A DNA stretch of 37,862 bases from an uncultured Mycoplasmatota bacterium (GCA_900545005.1 UQXO01000012.1:1-37862); one strand, 5' to 3'. Positions 25,098 through 33,478 are shown, counted from the stretch's first letter. Numbers and translations: made by a program. The notes: a model not told the origin generated them from the sequence alone.

Positions 25098-26687
25098 TTG
25101 ACAAATAATATTGAATTAAAACCTATTAATAACATTTTAAATAAATATCATATTTCTGATGATGATATTAAAAACTATGGGAAATATATTGCTAAATTAA
25201 ATGTTGATAACCTAAAGACTAGAGATAAGGTGGGAAAGTTAGTCCTAGTGACTAGTATAAGTCCGACTATTTATGGCGAAGGAAAGACTACTACGGTTAT
25301 CGGACTTGTAGATTCTTTGAATAAAATTGATATGGATGCCGTGGCTATTCTCAGAGAACCTTCTTTAGGACCTGTTTTTGGAACTAAAGGAGGTGCTACT
25401 GGGGGTGGTCTTGCTAAAGTTGTTCCTGAAAGTGAGATTAATCTTCAATTTACGGGGGATATGAGTGCAATTAATAATGCTAATAACTTGTTGAGTGCCA
25501 TCATTGATAATCATATCTTTCAAGGAAATGAGTTAAATATCAAAGACGTAGTGTTTCCCAGAACCATCGAGGTAAATGATCGAGCTTTGAGAAATATTAC
25601 GATTAATTCTAATTACAAAAGAGAAGAACATTTCATCTTAACGGTAGCTAGTGAGTTAATGGCTTGCCTTTGTCTTGCTTCTGATTTTAAAGAATTAAAG
25701 AAAATGGTTAAGAAGATTATTGTTGCCTATAATAAAGATGATAAACCTATCTTTGTAGAAGATTTAAAAGCTACTGATGCTATCTGTATTCTTCTAAAAG
25801 AGGCCATAAATCCTAATGTGGTTCAGACTTTAGAACACAATTTAGCTATTATTCATGGGGGACCTTTTGCTAATATTGCTCATGGAACGGCTTCTATTAG
25901 AGCTATTAAAACTGGACTTAATAATTTTTCTTATTCAGTGGTAGAGGCCGGATTTGGCTCTGACTTAGGAGCCGAAAAATTCTTAGATATTGTATGTCCT
26001 AAAGGAGGATTTTATCCTGATTTAATTATTATTAATGCGACAATTAGAGCTTTAAAATACAATGGAAATGGGTCTTTAGAAGAGGGATTATCTAACTTAC
26101 AAGCTCATATAGATAATATGCATCTATTTAGTGATAATATTTTAGTTTCTTTAAATAAATTTAATGATGATTCTAAAGAAGATATAAGTCTTATTGAAAA
26201 GTTGTGTCAAAAGAATAGGGTTTCTTTTGCCGTTAATGATACTTACAGTAAAGGTTCAACTGGTGGAATAGAACTTGCTAGGGAAGTAGTAAAATTATGT
26301 GATAAAGAGAAAACTATTACGAAGTTATATGCTGATGATAAGAAAATAGAAGAGAAAATAAAGATTCTTGCAAAAAAAATATATCATGCCAAAGAGGTCT
26401 CTTATACAAGTATTGCTTTAGAGAAGATAAAACATCTAGAAAAGTTACATCTAGATAAATATCCTATCTGTGTTAGTAAAACTCCTATGTCAATTTCTGA
26501 CAATAAAGAATTATTGGGATATCCTAAAGACTATACTATATATGTAACAGATATTAAATTGAATAATGGAGCTGGTTTTATTGTTGTTTATATGGGAAAT
26601 GTTATAACCTTACCGGGACTAAGTAAAAATAGTAATTATCTAAATATGCATATAGATGATGATGGAAACATAGAAGGGATAATCTAA
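25098..26687 (+). CDS. fhs: Formate--tetrahydrofolate ligase
   Basis: Makes 10-formyl-THF from formate, THF and ATP for purine and initiator Met-tRNA synthesis. At 529 residues it is a little shorter than the usual about 556. Motifs: ATP loop GEGKTTT (60-66), LREPSLGPVFGTKGGATGGG, INLQFTGDMSAI, NDRALRNI, GGPFANIAHG and EAGFGSDLGAEKF. The trimmed region follows NDRALRNI, where neighbouring family members carry a longer loop. It starts at TTG 25098, one base after the ftsY stop, behind AAGGA. Its place between ftsY and ylxM is unusual. Confidence 0.93.
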   Translation: MTNNIELKPINNILNKYHISDDDIKNYGKYIAKLNVDNLKTRDKVGKLVLVTSISPTIYGEGKTTTVIGLVDSLNKIDMDAVAILREPSLGPVFGTKGGATGGGLAKVVPESEINLQFTGDMSAINNANNLLSAIIDNHIFQGNELNIKDVVFPRTIEVNDRALRNITINSNYKREEHFILTVASELMACLCLASDFKELKKMVKKIIVAYNKDDKPIFVEDLKATDAICILLKEAINPNVVQTLEHNLAIIHGGPFANIAHGTASIRAIKTGLNNFSYSVVEAGFGSDLGAEKFLDIVCPKGGFYPDLIIINATIRALKYNGNGSLEEGLSNLQAHIDNMHLFSDNILVSLNKFNDDSKEDISLIEKLCQKNRVSFAVNDTYSKGSTGGIELAREVVKLCDKEKTITKLYADDKKIEEKIKILAKKIYHAKEVSYTSIALEKIKHLEKLHLDKYPICVSKTPMSISDNKELLGYPKDYTIYVTDIKLNNGAGFIVVYMGNVITLPGLSKNSNYLNMHIDDDGNIEGII

Positions 26688-26980
26688 TGAATAGGGTAGA
26701 ACTAATTAATTTATATGATACGTATGAAGTCTTACTTACGAGTAGAGAACAAGAGATATTTAAGTATTATTATTATGAAGATTTATCACTTAGTGAAATT
26801 GGAGATAATCTAAATATTACAAGGACGGGTGTTCATAATACTTTAAAAAAAGTGGAAGAAAAGTTAAATAACTATGAAGAAAATCTTCATTTATATAGTA
26901 TCAAACAAACTTTAAATAACATCTTGGAAGAAAAAAATTTAACAGAAATTAAACAACAAATTAAAAAGATTGTAGGGTAA
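26687..26980 (+). CDS. ylxM: YlxM-type helix-turn-helix protein of the SRP operon
   Basis: A 97-residue sigma-70-region-4-like helix-turn-helix protein. LTSREQEIFKYYYYEDLSL, then SEIGDNLNITRTGVHNTLKK, is the YlxM pattern. YlxM binds SRP components and is normally encoded next to ffh and ftsY. Here it overlaps fhs by one base (TAATG) and ends the operon. ffh does not follow. Confidence 0.88.
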   Translation: MNRVELINLYDTYEVLLTSREQEIFKYYYYEDLSLSEIGDNLNITRTGVHNTLKKVEEKLNNYEENLHLYSIKQTLNNILEEKNLTEIKQQIKKIVG

Positions 26981-26997
26981 TTCTTACAATCTTTAAC
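26965..26997. terminator. Bidirectional terminator, ylxM stop in the loop
   Basis: AAAGATTGTA (26965-26974) pairs perfectly with TACAATCTTT (26985-26994). The ylxM TAA is in the loop. Read on the minus strand it ends in five Ts, so it can also stop the PAP2 gene transcript. Confidence 0.75.
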
Positions 26998-27002
26998 TTT
27001 CT

Positions 27003-27632
27003 TTAAGATTTTTTTTCTCTTTTATAAATATATTTAATAAAAATAATTAAATAGACTAAGGCTAAAACAAAACCACCAATCACATCACTTGCATAATGAA
27101 CGCCCAGATAAATTCGACTGAAGCCAATTAACAAGATGAGTAATATTAGTGTACTAATGATAATCACTTTCCAAGTCTTACTTAAATGGGAACAATATAC
27201 ATAATAAATGATAAATCCATAAAAGGCAAATGATACCATTGAATGTCCAGAAGGAAAACTAAAGCCATTCTCAATAATTAAATTTATATCAATTGGTCTA
27301 TCTCGACGAATAATATTTTTAACAATAAAATTACTAGTGAATATAGCTACTAAATTAATGGTAAAATATCTATTGAAACTTTTATCTTTATTAAACAGAT
27401 AAAATAAAATAATAACCGGAATCATCACTGTATAATTGCCAAATTCAGTAATAAATTTAACTATCGGAGTCATTTTAGGACTTATAAAACCCTTAATAAG
27501 ATTATAGATATAATTATCTAAAACACTAATAGTATTAGCATTTATTAATCTTACTAAGTAAAAAAATAGTAGGAGTCCTAAGACCAAAATAATCCATATT
27601 AAATATTTATTTATAAATTCTTTTGCTTTCAT
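27003..27632 (-). CDS. PAP2-family membrane phosphatase
   Basis: A 209-residue membrane protein with about six helices. The three phosphatase motifs are present: K105 to RP112-113 in KNIIRRDRP, PSGH (127-130), and SR 172-173 with H179 and D183 in SRIYLGVHYASD. Likely substrates are undecaprenyl pyrophosphate (wall lipid recycling) or phosphatidate; the family does not decide. I use ATG 27632. A TACAAT -10 (27651-27646) lies about 14 bases upstream and the ribosome-binding site is weak. A TTG start at 27656 is unlikely. Confidence 0.85.
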   Translation of the reverse strand: MKAKEFINKYLIWIILVLGLLLFFYLVRLINANTISVLDNYIYNLIKGFISPKMTPIVKFITEFGNYTVMIPVIILFYLFNKDKSFNRYFTINLVAIFTSNFIVKNIIRRDRPIDINLIIENGFSFPSGHSMVSFAFYGFIIYYVYCSHLSKTWKVIIISTLILLILLIGFSRIYLGVHYASDVIGGFVLALVYLIIFIKYIYKREKKS

Positions 27633-27742
27633 AATATCACAAATCCATTGTAGCAAATTTCTTTTTAAAAGTCTTTAAAAAACTATAAGAATATTTTTAC
27701 CATCCTTAAAAGAAAAAAATTATCAAAAAATACAAATGTTGC

Positions 27743-27781
27743 TTTAAAAGCGACCACTTTTTAAAATAAATGTGATATAGT
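27743..27781 (+). promoter_or_regulatory. Extended -10 promoter and hairpin before the SDR gene
   Basis: TGATATAGT (TG at 27773-27774, TATAGT at 27776-27781) is an extended -10. Just upstream TTTAAAAG and CTTTTTAAA form a hairpin (27743-27765) around cgacca, a possible operator. The region 27657-27742 holds no gene. Confidence 0.45.
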
Positions 27782-27822
27782 TAGTTTGACCGAAAAAAAT
27801 TTAAATAAAGGAGAATATAACT

Positions 27823-28518
27823 ATGCAAAAAGTTTTAATAACGGGGGCTACCAGTGGGATTGGGTATGCCACATTAAAAGAATTAGTTAAGGATTATGAA
27901 GTTATTTTTACTTATTATCATAATGAGAAGAAAGCTAAAGAGTTAGAAGAGACTCTTAATATAAAAGGGTATTATCTTGATTTGAATGATAAAGAAAGTA
28001 TAGAAGATTTAGCTAAACATATTGAGTCCTTAGATATCTTAATCAATAATGCTGCTATTAGTTTAGATAATTCTTTTGAAGATAAAACTTATGAAGAATT
28101 TAAAAGAGTAGTAGATACTAACTTAACGGGAACTTACTATTTAACTAAGTTACTTAGTAAAAAAATAGCTAATGATGGTAATATTCTTTTTATTAGTAGT
28201 ACTAATGGAATTGATACGCCTTATATTGAATCAATTGATTATGATGCTTCTAAAGCCGGTGTTATTTCTCTGATGCATAACTTTGCTAAGTACTTAAAAC
28301 CAATCAGAGTAAATACTATTGCTCCTGGTTGGGTTAATACAAAGATGAATGCCTCTTTGTATCCAAAATTTAAAGAAGCCGAAGAAAGAAAAATCTTATT
28401 AAAAAGATTTGCAAAGCCAGAAGAAATCAGTAAAGTCATAAAATTTGTTATCAGTAGGGATGCAAGTTATATTAATGATACCGTAATACGGGTAGATGGT
28501 GGTGTATATAATGAATAA
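27823..28518 (+). CDS. Short-chain dehydrogenase/reductase
   Basis: A 231-residue SDR with the NAD(P) loop ITGATSGIG (6-14), NNAA, and the catalytic YDASK (Y140, K144). The FabG-like end RVDGG is present. Cofactor and substrate are not readable. A clear AAGGAG ribosome-binding site precedes ATG 27823. It overlaps the next gene by eight bases, so it is probably expressed with the PLP lyase. FabG itself is usually about 245 residues and sits with fatty-acid genes, which are absent here. Confidence 0.88.
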   Translation: MQKVLITGATSGIGYATLKELVKDYEVIFTYYHNEKKAKELEETLNIKGYYLDLNDKESIEDLAKHIESLDILINNAAISLDNSFEDKTYEEFKRVVDTNLTGTYYLTKLLSKKIANDGNILFISSTNGIDTPYIESIDYDASKAGVISLMHNFAKYLKPIRVNTIAPGWVNTKMNASLYPKFKEAEERKILLKRFAKPEEISKVIKFVISRDASYINDTVIRVDGGVYNE

Positions 28519-29746
28519 TATTTTAAAACTCATTGAAGAGTTTGAAAGTAACAATCAAGAAAAATTTAAAGAATTGGATGACATTAGTTTTCTTAATAGC
28601 AAGAAGGTTTTAACATCTTTTAGAGAAAATAATATTAATGCGTTAGATTTTTGTGGAACTAATGGTTATGGTTATGATGATATCGGTCGTGATAAAATTG
28701 AAAGAATTTTTGCTGATGTCTTGGGAGGAGAAGATGCTTTAGTACGTCCTCAACTTATCAGTGGAACGCACGCTCTAACAGTATGTTTTTTTGGCCTTTT
28801 AAGACCAGGAGACACACTTTTGTCTATAAATGGTAAACCTTATGATACCTTAGATGAAGTTATTGGTCTTAGAGAAAATCCTAGTAGTTTAAAAGCCTTT
28901 CAAGTTAAATATGATCAGATTGCCTTAGTAAATAACGACTTCGATTATAATAAAATTGCTGCCTATTTAAAAACTAACCCTGTTAAAGTTATCGAAATTC
29001 AAAGAAGCGTTGGGTATGCTAACAGAGACACAATTGACATTGAAAAAATCGCTAAAGTTTGTAAGCTAATCAAAGAAGTTAGTCCAAAAACTATTATTAT
29101 GGTTGATAATTGTTACTGTGAATTTGTAAGTACGAAAGAACCGTTAAATGTTGGTGCAGATATTATGGTTGGCTCTCTAATTAAAAATCTCGGTGCCGGA
29201 ATCGCTAGTACGGGTGCTTATATCGTTGGTCGCAAAGACCTAGTAAGCCTTTGTGCCGAACGTTTAACGGCCCCAGGAGAAGGCAAGGATATTGGTCCAT
29301 CTCTTGGTCTTAATCGTTCTTTCTTACAAGGTCTTTACCAAGCTCCATCTGCTGTTAAAAGCAGTTTAAAAACGGGAATGTTGGCAAGCTTTATCTTAGA
29401 AAAATTAGGCTACGAAGTACATCCTCGATATAATGAAAAAAGAAGTGATATCGTAACCAGAGTTATCTTTAATAACCCCGATTTGTTAATTAAATTTGTT
29501 CAAGGCATTCAAAGTGCGAGTGCTATTGATAGTAATGTCTTACCAATTCCAGTGGCTACTCCAGGCTATGATGATGAAATAATTATGGCTAGCGGCTCCT
29601 TTACTCAAGGCTCATCTATCGAAATTAGCTGTGATGGTCCGATAAGAAGTCCTTATATTGCTTACTTGCAGGGTGGTATTACTTATGATTATGGAAAATT
29701 AGCCATCATTAAAGCTATCGAAAATATTTTAGAAATTAAAGGCTAA
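28511..29746 (+). CDS. PLP-dependent lyase, YnbB / aluminium-resistance family
   Basis: A 411-residue Cys/Met-metabolism-type PLP enzyme. The family pattern is clear: GTNGYGYDDIGRDKIERIF, VRPQLISGTHALTV, GKPYDTLDEVIG, VDNCYCEF, and the PLP Lys in GSLIKNLGAGIA (K225). Family members are annotated as methionine gamma-lyase-like or aluminium-resistance proteins; the true reaction is not established from sequence. The start is ATG 28511, with GGTGGTG inside the end of the SDR gene. Confidence 0.9.
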   Translation: MNNILKLIEEFESNNQEKFKELDDISFLNSKKVLTSFRENNINALDFCGTNGYGYDDIGRDKIERIFADVLGGEDALVRPQLISGTHALTVCFFGLLRPGDTLLSINGKPYDTLDEVIGLRENPSSLKAFQVKYDQIALVNNDFDYNKIAAYLKTNPVKVIEIQRSVGYANRDTIDIEKIAKVCKLIKEVSPKTIIMVDNCYCEFVSTKEPLNVGADIMVGSLIKNLGAGIASTGAYIVGRKDLVSLCAERLTAPGEGKDIGPSLGLNRSFLQGLYQAPSAVKSSLKTGMLASFILEKLGYEVHPRYNEKRSDIVTRVIFNNPDLLIKFVQGIQSASAIDSNVLPIPVATPGYDDEIIMASGSFTQGSSIEISCDGPIRSPYIAYLQGGITYDYGKLAIIKAIENILEIKG

Positions 29747-29788
29747 AGTATGTTAGAATAATATTAAGAATAGAAAAGAGGAAATAAA

Positions 29789-30157
29789 GTGAATGAATTT
29801 GAATTGCCTAAAACTAAAGAAGAAAAAATGGTAACAGAAAGTAGAACTCCCTTAAGTTTAAAAGAACTAGTAAAAGAAATCTTTACTTTTTTAACGCATA
29901 CAGACTTAATTAATATTATTGCCTTTATTTTTGAATTACTTATAATTGCCTTAGTAATTATTGTGTTTAAGTTTCCAGTAGAATTAATAATTGACTTAGG
30001 ACCAAAGTTATTTAATTTTATTAAAGATGCTAAAGTTTTAGGGATTATAATTAACATTTGGACCATTTTCTTCAATTTGATTTATGCCATTTTGGGAATT
30101 TATGCCTATTATAAAATTTGTAGCGTTCGTTTTATTAATCTAAGTCAAAGAAAATAG
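29789..30157 (+). CDS. Small two-helix membrane protein
   Basis: A 122-residue protein. An acidic N-terminus (about 1-45) is followed by two hydrophobic segments (about 46-65 and 85-110) and a basic C-terminus. No family is recognised. GTG 29789 is preceded by AGAGGAAA. No promoter is obvious, and transcription may continue from the PLP lyase gene. It ends in a terminator that includes its stop. Confidence 0.6.
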   Translation: MNEFELPKTKEEKMVTESRTPLSLKELVKEIFTFLTHTDLINIIAFIFELLIIALVIIVFKFPVELIIDLGPKLFNFIKDAKVLGIIINIWTIFFNLIYAILGIYAYYKICSVRFINLSQRK

Positions 30158-30175
30158 CTTCTTTGGACTTTTTTT
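30142..30175 (+). terminator. Terminator with stop codon in the loop
   Basis: AGTCAAAGAA (30143-30152) pairs with TTCTTTGGACT (30159-30169, one bulge), followed by Ts. The TAG stop (30155-30157) is in the loop. Confidence 0.7.
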
Positions 30176-30186
30176 CTTATCTATTG

Positions 30187-30192
30187 TATAAT
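30187..30192 (+). promoter_or_regulatory. -10 element of the Bax-inhibitor-like gene
   Basis: TATAAT (30187-30192), 18 bases before the ATG. The -35 position falls in the terminator T-run. The leader is about ten bases and contains GAGGAGG. Confidence 0.5.
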
Positions 30193-30209
30193 GATTAAGA
30201 GGAGGAAGA

Positions 30210-30860
30210 ATGAATAATAAATTGTTAACCAAAGTATTTGGTTGGATGGTATTAGGGCTCCTAGTAACTTTTGGGACTGGTTTTCTTGTTTCTCATAATG
30301 AGAATATCCTTATTAATGTGTTATCAGGACCTGGACTTTTAGGTATCCTTATTATGGAGATAGCCCTTGTCTTATTTCTATCGTTTAGAATTAGTAAAAT
30401 GAGTCCGGGAGTGGCTAGGGCAAGCTTTATCTTATATTCGTTTGTTAATGGCTTATTCTTTTCAACTTATTTTGTTGAATTTGATGTAGCCTCATTAATT
30501 TTCATCTTCTTAGTGACTGCTATTGTCTTTGCTATTTTTGCTGCTTTAGGAATAGTAACGAAGATGGACTTAAGCAAACTTAGTACTTATTTATTTATGG
30601 GTTTAATTGGTATTATCATCTGTGGAATTATTAATATCTTTATTGGTAGTTCAACTGTTGATTTTGTTTTATCAATTATTGGTATAATTCTTTTTGTTGG
30701 TTATACTGCTTATGATGTTAAAGTCATTATGAATACAGAAAAGTTTGATTTAATACCTGAAGATAATCTTGCTATATATGGGGCTTTACAATTATATTTA
30801 GATTTTATTAATTTATTTATTAGATTAATAGAAATATTTGGTAAAAGCCGTGATAACTAA
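30210..30860 (+). CDS. Bax inhibitor-1 / YccA family membrane protein
   Basis: A 216-residue protein with about seven hydrophobic segments. The family region GYTAYDVKVIM and the C-terminal LQLYLDFINLFI are easily recognised. Bacterial members are calcium-leak or FtsH-modulating proteins; the specific role here is unknown. It has its own promoter, an AGGAGG ribosome-binding site and a terminator, so it is monocistronic. Confidence 0.9.
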   Translation: MNNKLLTKVFGWMVLGLLVTFGTGFLVSHNENILINVLSGPGLLGILIMEIALVLFLSFRISKMSPGVARASFILYSFVNGLFFSTYFVEFDVASLIFIFLVTAIVFAIFAALGIVTKMDLSKLSTYLFMGLIGIIICGIINIFIGSSTVDFVLSIIGIILFVGYTAYDVKVIMNTEKFDLIPEDNLAIYGALQLYLDFINLFIRLIEIFGKSRDN

Positions 30861-30887
30861 AAAAATCTCTTTGTTGAGATTTTTTTT
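30859..30887. terminator. Bidirectional terminator
   Basis: AAAAAATCTC and GAGATTTTTT form a stem around tttgtt, with A-run and T-run on either side. It serves the Bax-inhibitor-like gene on the plus strand and spoVS on the minus strand. Confidence 0.8.
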
Positions 30888-30895
30888 GAAGAATT

Positions 30896-31159
30896 TTATT
30901 TTAAAATATTTATTAACAATCTTATAGCCGTTTTTTCTTCACCATTAATTAAAACATCGTTAAATGCCGGAACAATACCAATATTAATACCAGCTGGTGC
31001 TAAAAAACCTCTGGCAATGGCTACCGCTTTTACCGCTTGATTTAAAGAGCCGGCACCAATTGTTTGTAATTCTACATTACCATTTTCTCTGAAAATATTC
31101 GCAATCGCTCCCGCTACTTTACTAGGATTTGATTTTGATGATACTTTTAAAATTTCCAT
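30896..31159 (-). CDS. spoVS: Stage V sporulation protein S
   Basis: An 87-residue, Alba-like small protein, full length for SpoVS. EILKVSSKSNPSKVAGAIA, GAGSLNQAVKAVAIARG and the C-terminal GEEKTAIRLLI match the family along its whole length. In Bacillus it acts in sporulation and septation, but it is also common in non-sporulating lineages. No other sporulation gene is in the window. The start is ATG 31159 behind TAGGAGGA. Confidence 0.95.
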   Translation of the reverse strand: MEILKVSSKSNPSKVAGAIANIFRENGNVELQTIGAGSLNQAVKAVAIARGFLAPAGINIGIVPAFNDVLINGEEKTAIRLLINILK

Positions 31160-31192
31160 AATTTCCTCCTAGAAAATATATATGCAGGTAGT

Positions 31193-31219
31193 AAAAAAAC
31201 TTGACTAAAAAATCAAGTT
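31193..31219 (-). terminator. Terminator of the 31220 gene
   Basis: On the minus strand AACTTGA and TCAAGTT form a seven-base-pair stem (31219-31198) followed by seven Ts. It begins right after the TAA stop and separates this gene from spoVS. Confidence 0.75.
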
Positions 31220-31966
31220 TTAGGAGATGGCACTTATAAAAATTATTGAGCCAAAGACAATACCAATACTTAAAATCAACAAAATGTTAACGAATATGTT
31301 TAGATATCCAGCTCTAGAAAGTGGTCTTAATTCTTCAATACTAGGATCATATTCCGTTCCTGTCTCATTATTTTGATAACCATTAGTTAAAACTTTAACT
31401 AAACTCTTGTGTTTATTATTACTATTATTATCTAAAGAAGCATCATTTAATTTTAATAACGCATCATTATAAAAATCAACTTCTTTAGCTAATCTGATAT
31501 TATCAGTGTAATTAATATCACTTTGAATTATCATAATTCGATTAACAAAAGTTCCTAAAAACCTTTTTAATTCTTCTGTTAAATACTCAAAGAATAGCAT
31601 TAGATTATAAAAATATTCATTATAGCGATCAACAAAATCAGCATCGCTACCAAAATTTTCATAAAATTTATTTTCATATTCAAAATACATATTTTTATTC
31701 TCATAGACTCTAAATATTCTAAAAATTTTTTTGGCACTTAATAAATCTTCCCTTAAATGTTTATAAAAGGAGTTAGCACTATCATAAAATATTTCTTTAA
31801 TATCAAATCCTTGTAAAGATAATTTATTATTCTCAAAGACTAAATAATTATCAGTAAAGGAAAATTCATTAAAGACTGGAAAAAAATTCTTTAAATAATT
31901 AATAAAACTTATATTATCACTACTTTTGTCCATCGGAGTTGTATATTTAGAAGCATTACCATTCAT
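31220..31966 (-). CDS. Tail-anchored hypothetical protein
   Basis: A 248-residue protein whose first about 215 residues are polar, helical and rich in Phe, Tyr and Asn. A single C-terminal hydrophobic helix (YLNIFVNILLILSIGIVFGS) is followed by only a few residues, so it should be tail-anchored with its bulk in the cytosol. No family is recognised. The start is ATG 31966 behind AGAGGGT. It is transcribed away from sufB. Confidence 0.6.
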   Translation of the reverse strand: MNGNASKYTTPMDKSSDNISFINYLKNFFPVFNEFSFTDNYLVFENNKLSLQGFDIKEIFYDSANSFYKHLREDLLSAKKIFRIFRVYENKNMYFEYENKFYENFGSDADFVDRYNEYFYNLMLFFEYLTEELKRFLGTFVNRIMIIQSDINYTDNIRLAKEVDFYNDALLKLNDASLDNNSNNKHKSLVKVLTNGYQNNETGTEYDPSIEELRPLSRAGYLNIFVNILLILSIGIVFGSIIFISAIS

Positions 31967-32027
31967 GACTATACCCTCTATTCTAAAATAATTTTAACAA
32001 ACAATTTCTATTTTTTCAATATTATAG

Positions 32028-32033
32028 TATAAT
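32028..32033 (+). promoter_or_regulatory. -10 element of sufB, almost no leader
   Basis: TATAAT (32028-32033) lies only eight bases before GTG 32041 and 17 before ATG 32050. A start seven bases downstream of the -10 would give a leaderless or nine-base-leader mRNA. The -35 region (TTTCTA) is weak. Confidence 0.5.
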
Positions 32034-32049
32034 ATGGTTCGTGATTGCT

Positions 32050-33342
32050 ATGAAAGAAAAATTAAATAAAGAATTTATTATCAACTTATCAAAGAAGAAA
32101 CAAGAACCATCTTGGATGCTAGAACATCGCCTTCAAAGTTACGAAAATTTTCTAAGTCAGGATGAACCTAACTTTGGCCCTGATATTCATATAAATTTTG
32201 ATGAAATTTGTTATTATAAAGACAAAACTAAAGAAATGACTAATAAATGGGACAAAGTAGCTTGTAATATTAAGACTACTTTTGATGATTTAGGAGTTAT
32301 TGATGCCGAAAAGAAGTATTTAGGAGGCGTTACTAATCAGTATGAATCGGAAGTCTTCTACCACAATCAAGTAATTGGTAACGGGATTATCTTTACTTCG
32401 ACCGATGATGCCCTAAAAAAATACCCAGAACTTTTTCAGAAGTATTTTAATAATCTTGTAAAATTTAATGAAAATAAATATACAGCTTTAAATAATGCCG
32501 TTTGGTCGGGTGGTTCTTTCATATATATTCCTAAAGGAGTTAAAGTTGATAAACCACTTCAGAGCTATTTTCGCATTGAAACTGAGTCTTTAGGGCAATT
32601 TGAACATACTATTATCATCGTTGATGATGAGGCTGAACTTTCTTATATCGAAGGCTGCACCGCTACTGCCTACTCTAAAACCTCTCTTCATGCTGGAGTT
32701 GTCGAAATCTATGTTGGTAAAAATGCTAAATGTCGTTATTCCACGATTCAAAACTGGTCAACTGATGTATATAATCTTGTTACTAAGCGTGCTATTGTAT
32801 CAGATGGGGGCTTGATGGAATGGGTTGATGGCAATATTGGTAGTGGTCTTACAATGAAGTATCCATCTTGTATTTTAAAGGGTGACAATGCGGTTGGCAA
32901 CTCCACCAGTATTGCTTATGCTAAGGCTGGCCAAGTTCTAGATGCGGGTGCTAAAATGATTCATTTAGGTAAAAATACGAAGAGCAGTATCATCAGTAAA
33001 TCGATTGCCGAAGCTGGTGGCATTGCTAACTATCGTGGTACCACTAGAATAACGAAAAATGCTTTTAACTCAGAAGCTACAATTAAATGTGATACCATTA
33101 TCCTTGATGATTTATCGAAGAGTGATACTTTTCCTAAAAATATTGTTGCAAACCAAAGTTCTAAGCTTACCCATGAAGCCACCGTGTCTAAATTAGATGC
33201 CGATAAACTTTTTTATTTATGTAGTAAGGGTCTAACAGAAGACCAAGCTCGTGAACTCTTAATCATGGGTTTCATCACTGATTTTAAAAACGAACTACCA
33301 ATGGAGTATGCTGTCGAACTAAATCGTTTAATTAAAGAATAA
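32050..33342 (+). CDS. sufB: Fe-S cluster assembly scaffold SufB
   Basis: Scaffold subunit of the SUF iron-sulfur assembly complex. The 430 residues (433 from GTG 32041) are shorter than the about 465-480 of Bacillus. The beta-helix core is clear: SYIEGCTATAY with the conserved Cys, HAGVVEIYV, KYSTIQNW in the form CRYSTIQNW, TIKCDTI, and the C-terminal HEATVSKLDADKLFYL. The other suf genes (sufC, sufD, sufS, sufU) are not next to it, which is unusual. No ribosome-binding site precedes either possible start. Confidence 0.93.
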   Translation: MKEKLNKEFIINLSKKKQEPSWMLEHRLQSYENFLSQDEPNFGPDIHINFDEICYYKDKTKEMTNKWDKVACNIKTTFDDLGVIDAEKKYLGGVTNQYESEVFYHNQVIGNGIIFTSTDDALKKYPELFQKYFNNLVKFNENKYTALNNAVWSGGSFIYIPKGVKVDKPLQSYFRIETESLGQFEHTIIIVDDEAELSYIEGCTATAYSKTSLHAGVVEIYVGKNAKCRYSTIQNWSTDVYNLVTKRAIVSDGGLMEWVDGNIGSGLTMKYPSCILKGDNAVGNSTSIAYAKAGQVLDAGAKMIHLGKNTKSSIISKSIAEAGGIANYRGTTRITKNAFNSEATIKCDTIILDDLSKSDTFPKNIVANQSSKLTHEATVSKLDADKLFYLCSKGLTEDQARELLIMGFITDFKNELPMEYAVELNRLIKE

Positions 33343-33366
33343 TTCCTATAATGGGAATTTTTTTTT
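33341..33366 (+). terminator. Terminator of sufB
   Basis: AATTCC (33341-33346) pairs with GGAATT (33354-33359), loop of seven, followed by at least eight Ts. The stem begins within the sufB stop. Confidence 0.75.
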
Positions 33367-33375
33367 AAGTTTTTC

Positions 33376-33457
33376 TTGTCAAAAGAAGAAAAATCATCTA
33401 TTCTATATATCTATAAGAATATAATCATCTAAGAAATTTTTCATTATTTATATAGGA
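33376..33457 (+). repeat. Dispersed intergenic element, copy B
   Basis: The 61 bases at 33397-33457 match copy A (141-201) at 56 positions. TTGTCA (33376-33381), 17 bases, TATTCT (33399-33404) precedes it exactly as in copy A, although the spacer sequence differs. A weak hairpin (AATCT with AGATT) followed by seven Ts lies at 33457-33478, so a transcript from here could end after about 70 bases. It sits between sufB and ssb. Confidence 0.6.
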
Positions 33458-33478
33458 ATCTTTTCCATAGATTTTTTT

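Noticed and set aside
27683..27730. Fourth copy of the dispersed element
   Set aside because: Only CTATAAGAATAT (12 bases) matches; the rest of the core is not recognisable, so chance in AT-rich DNA is likely.
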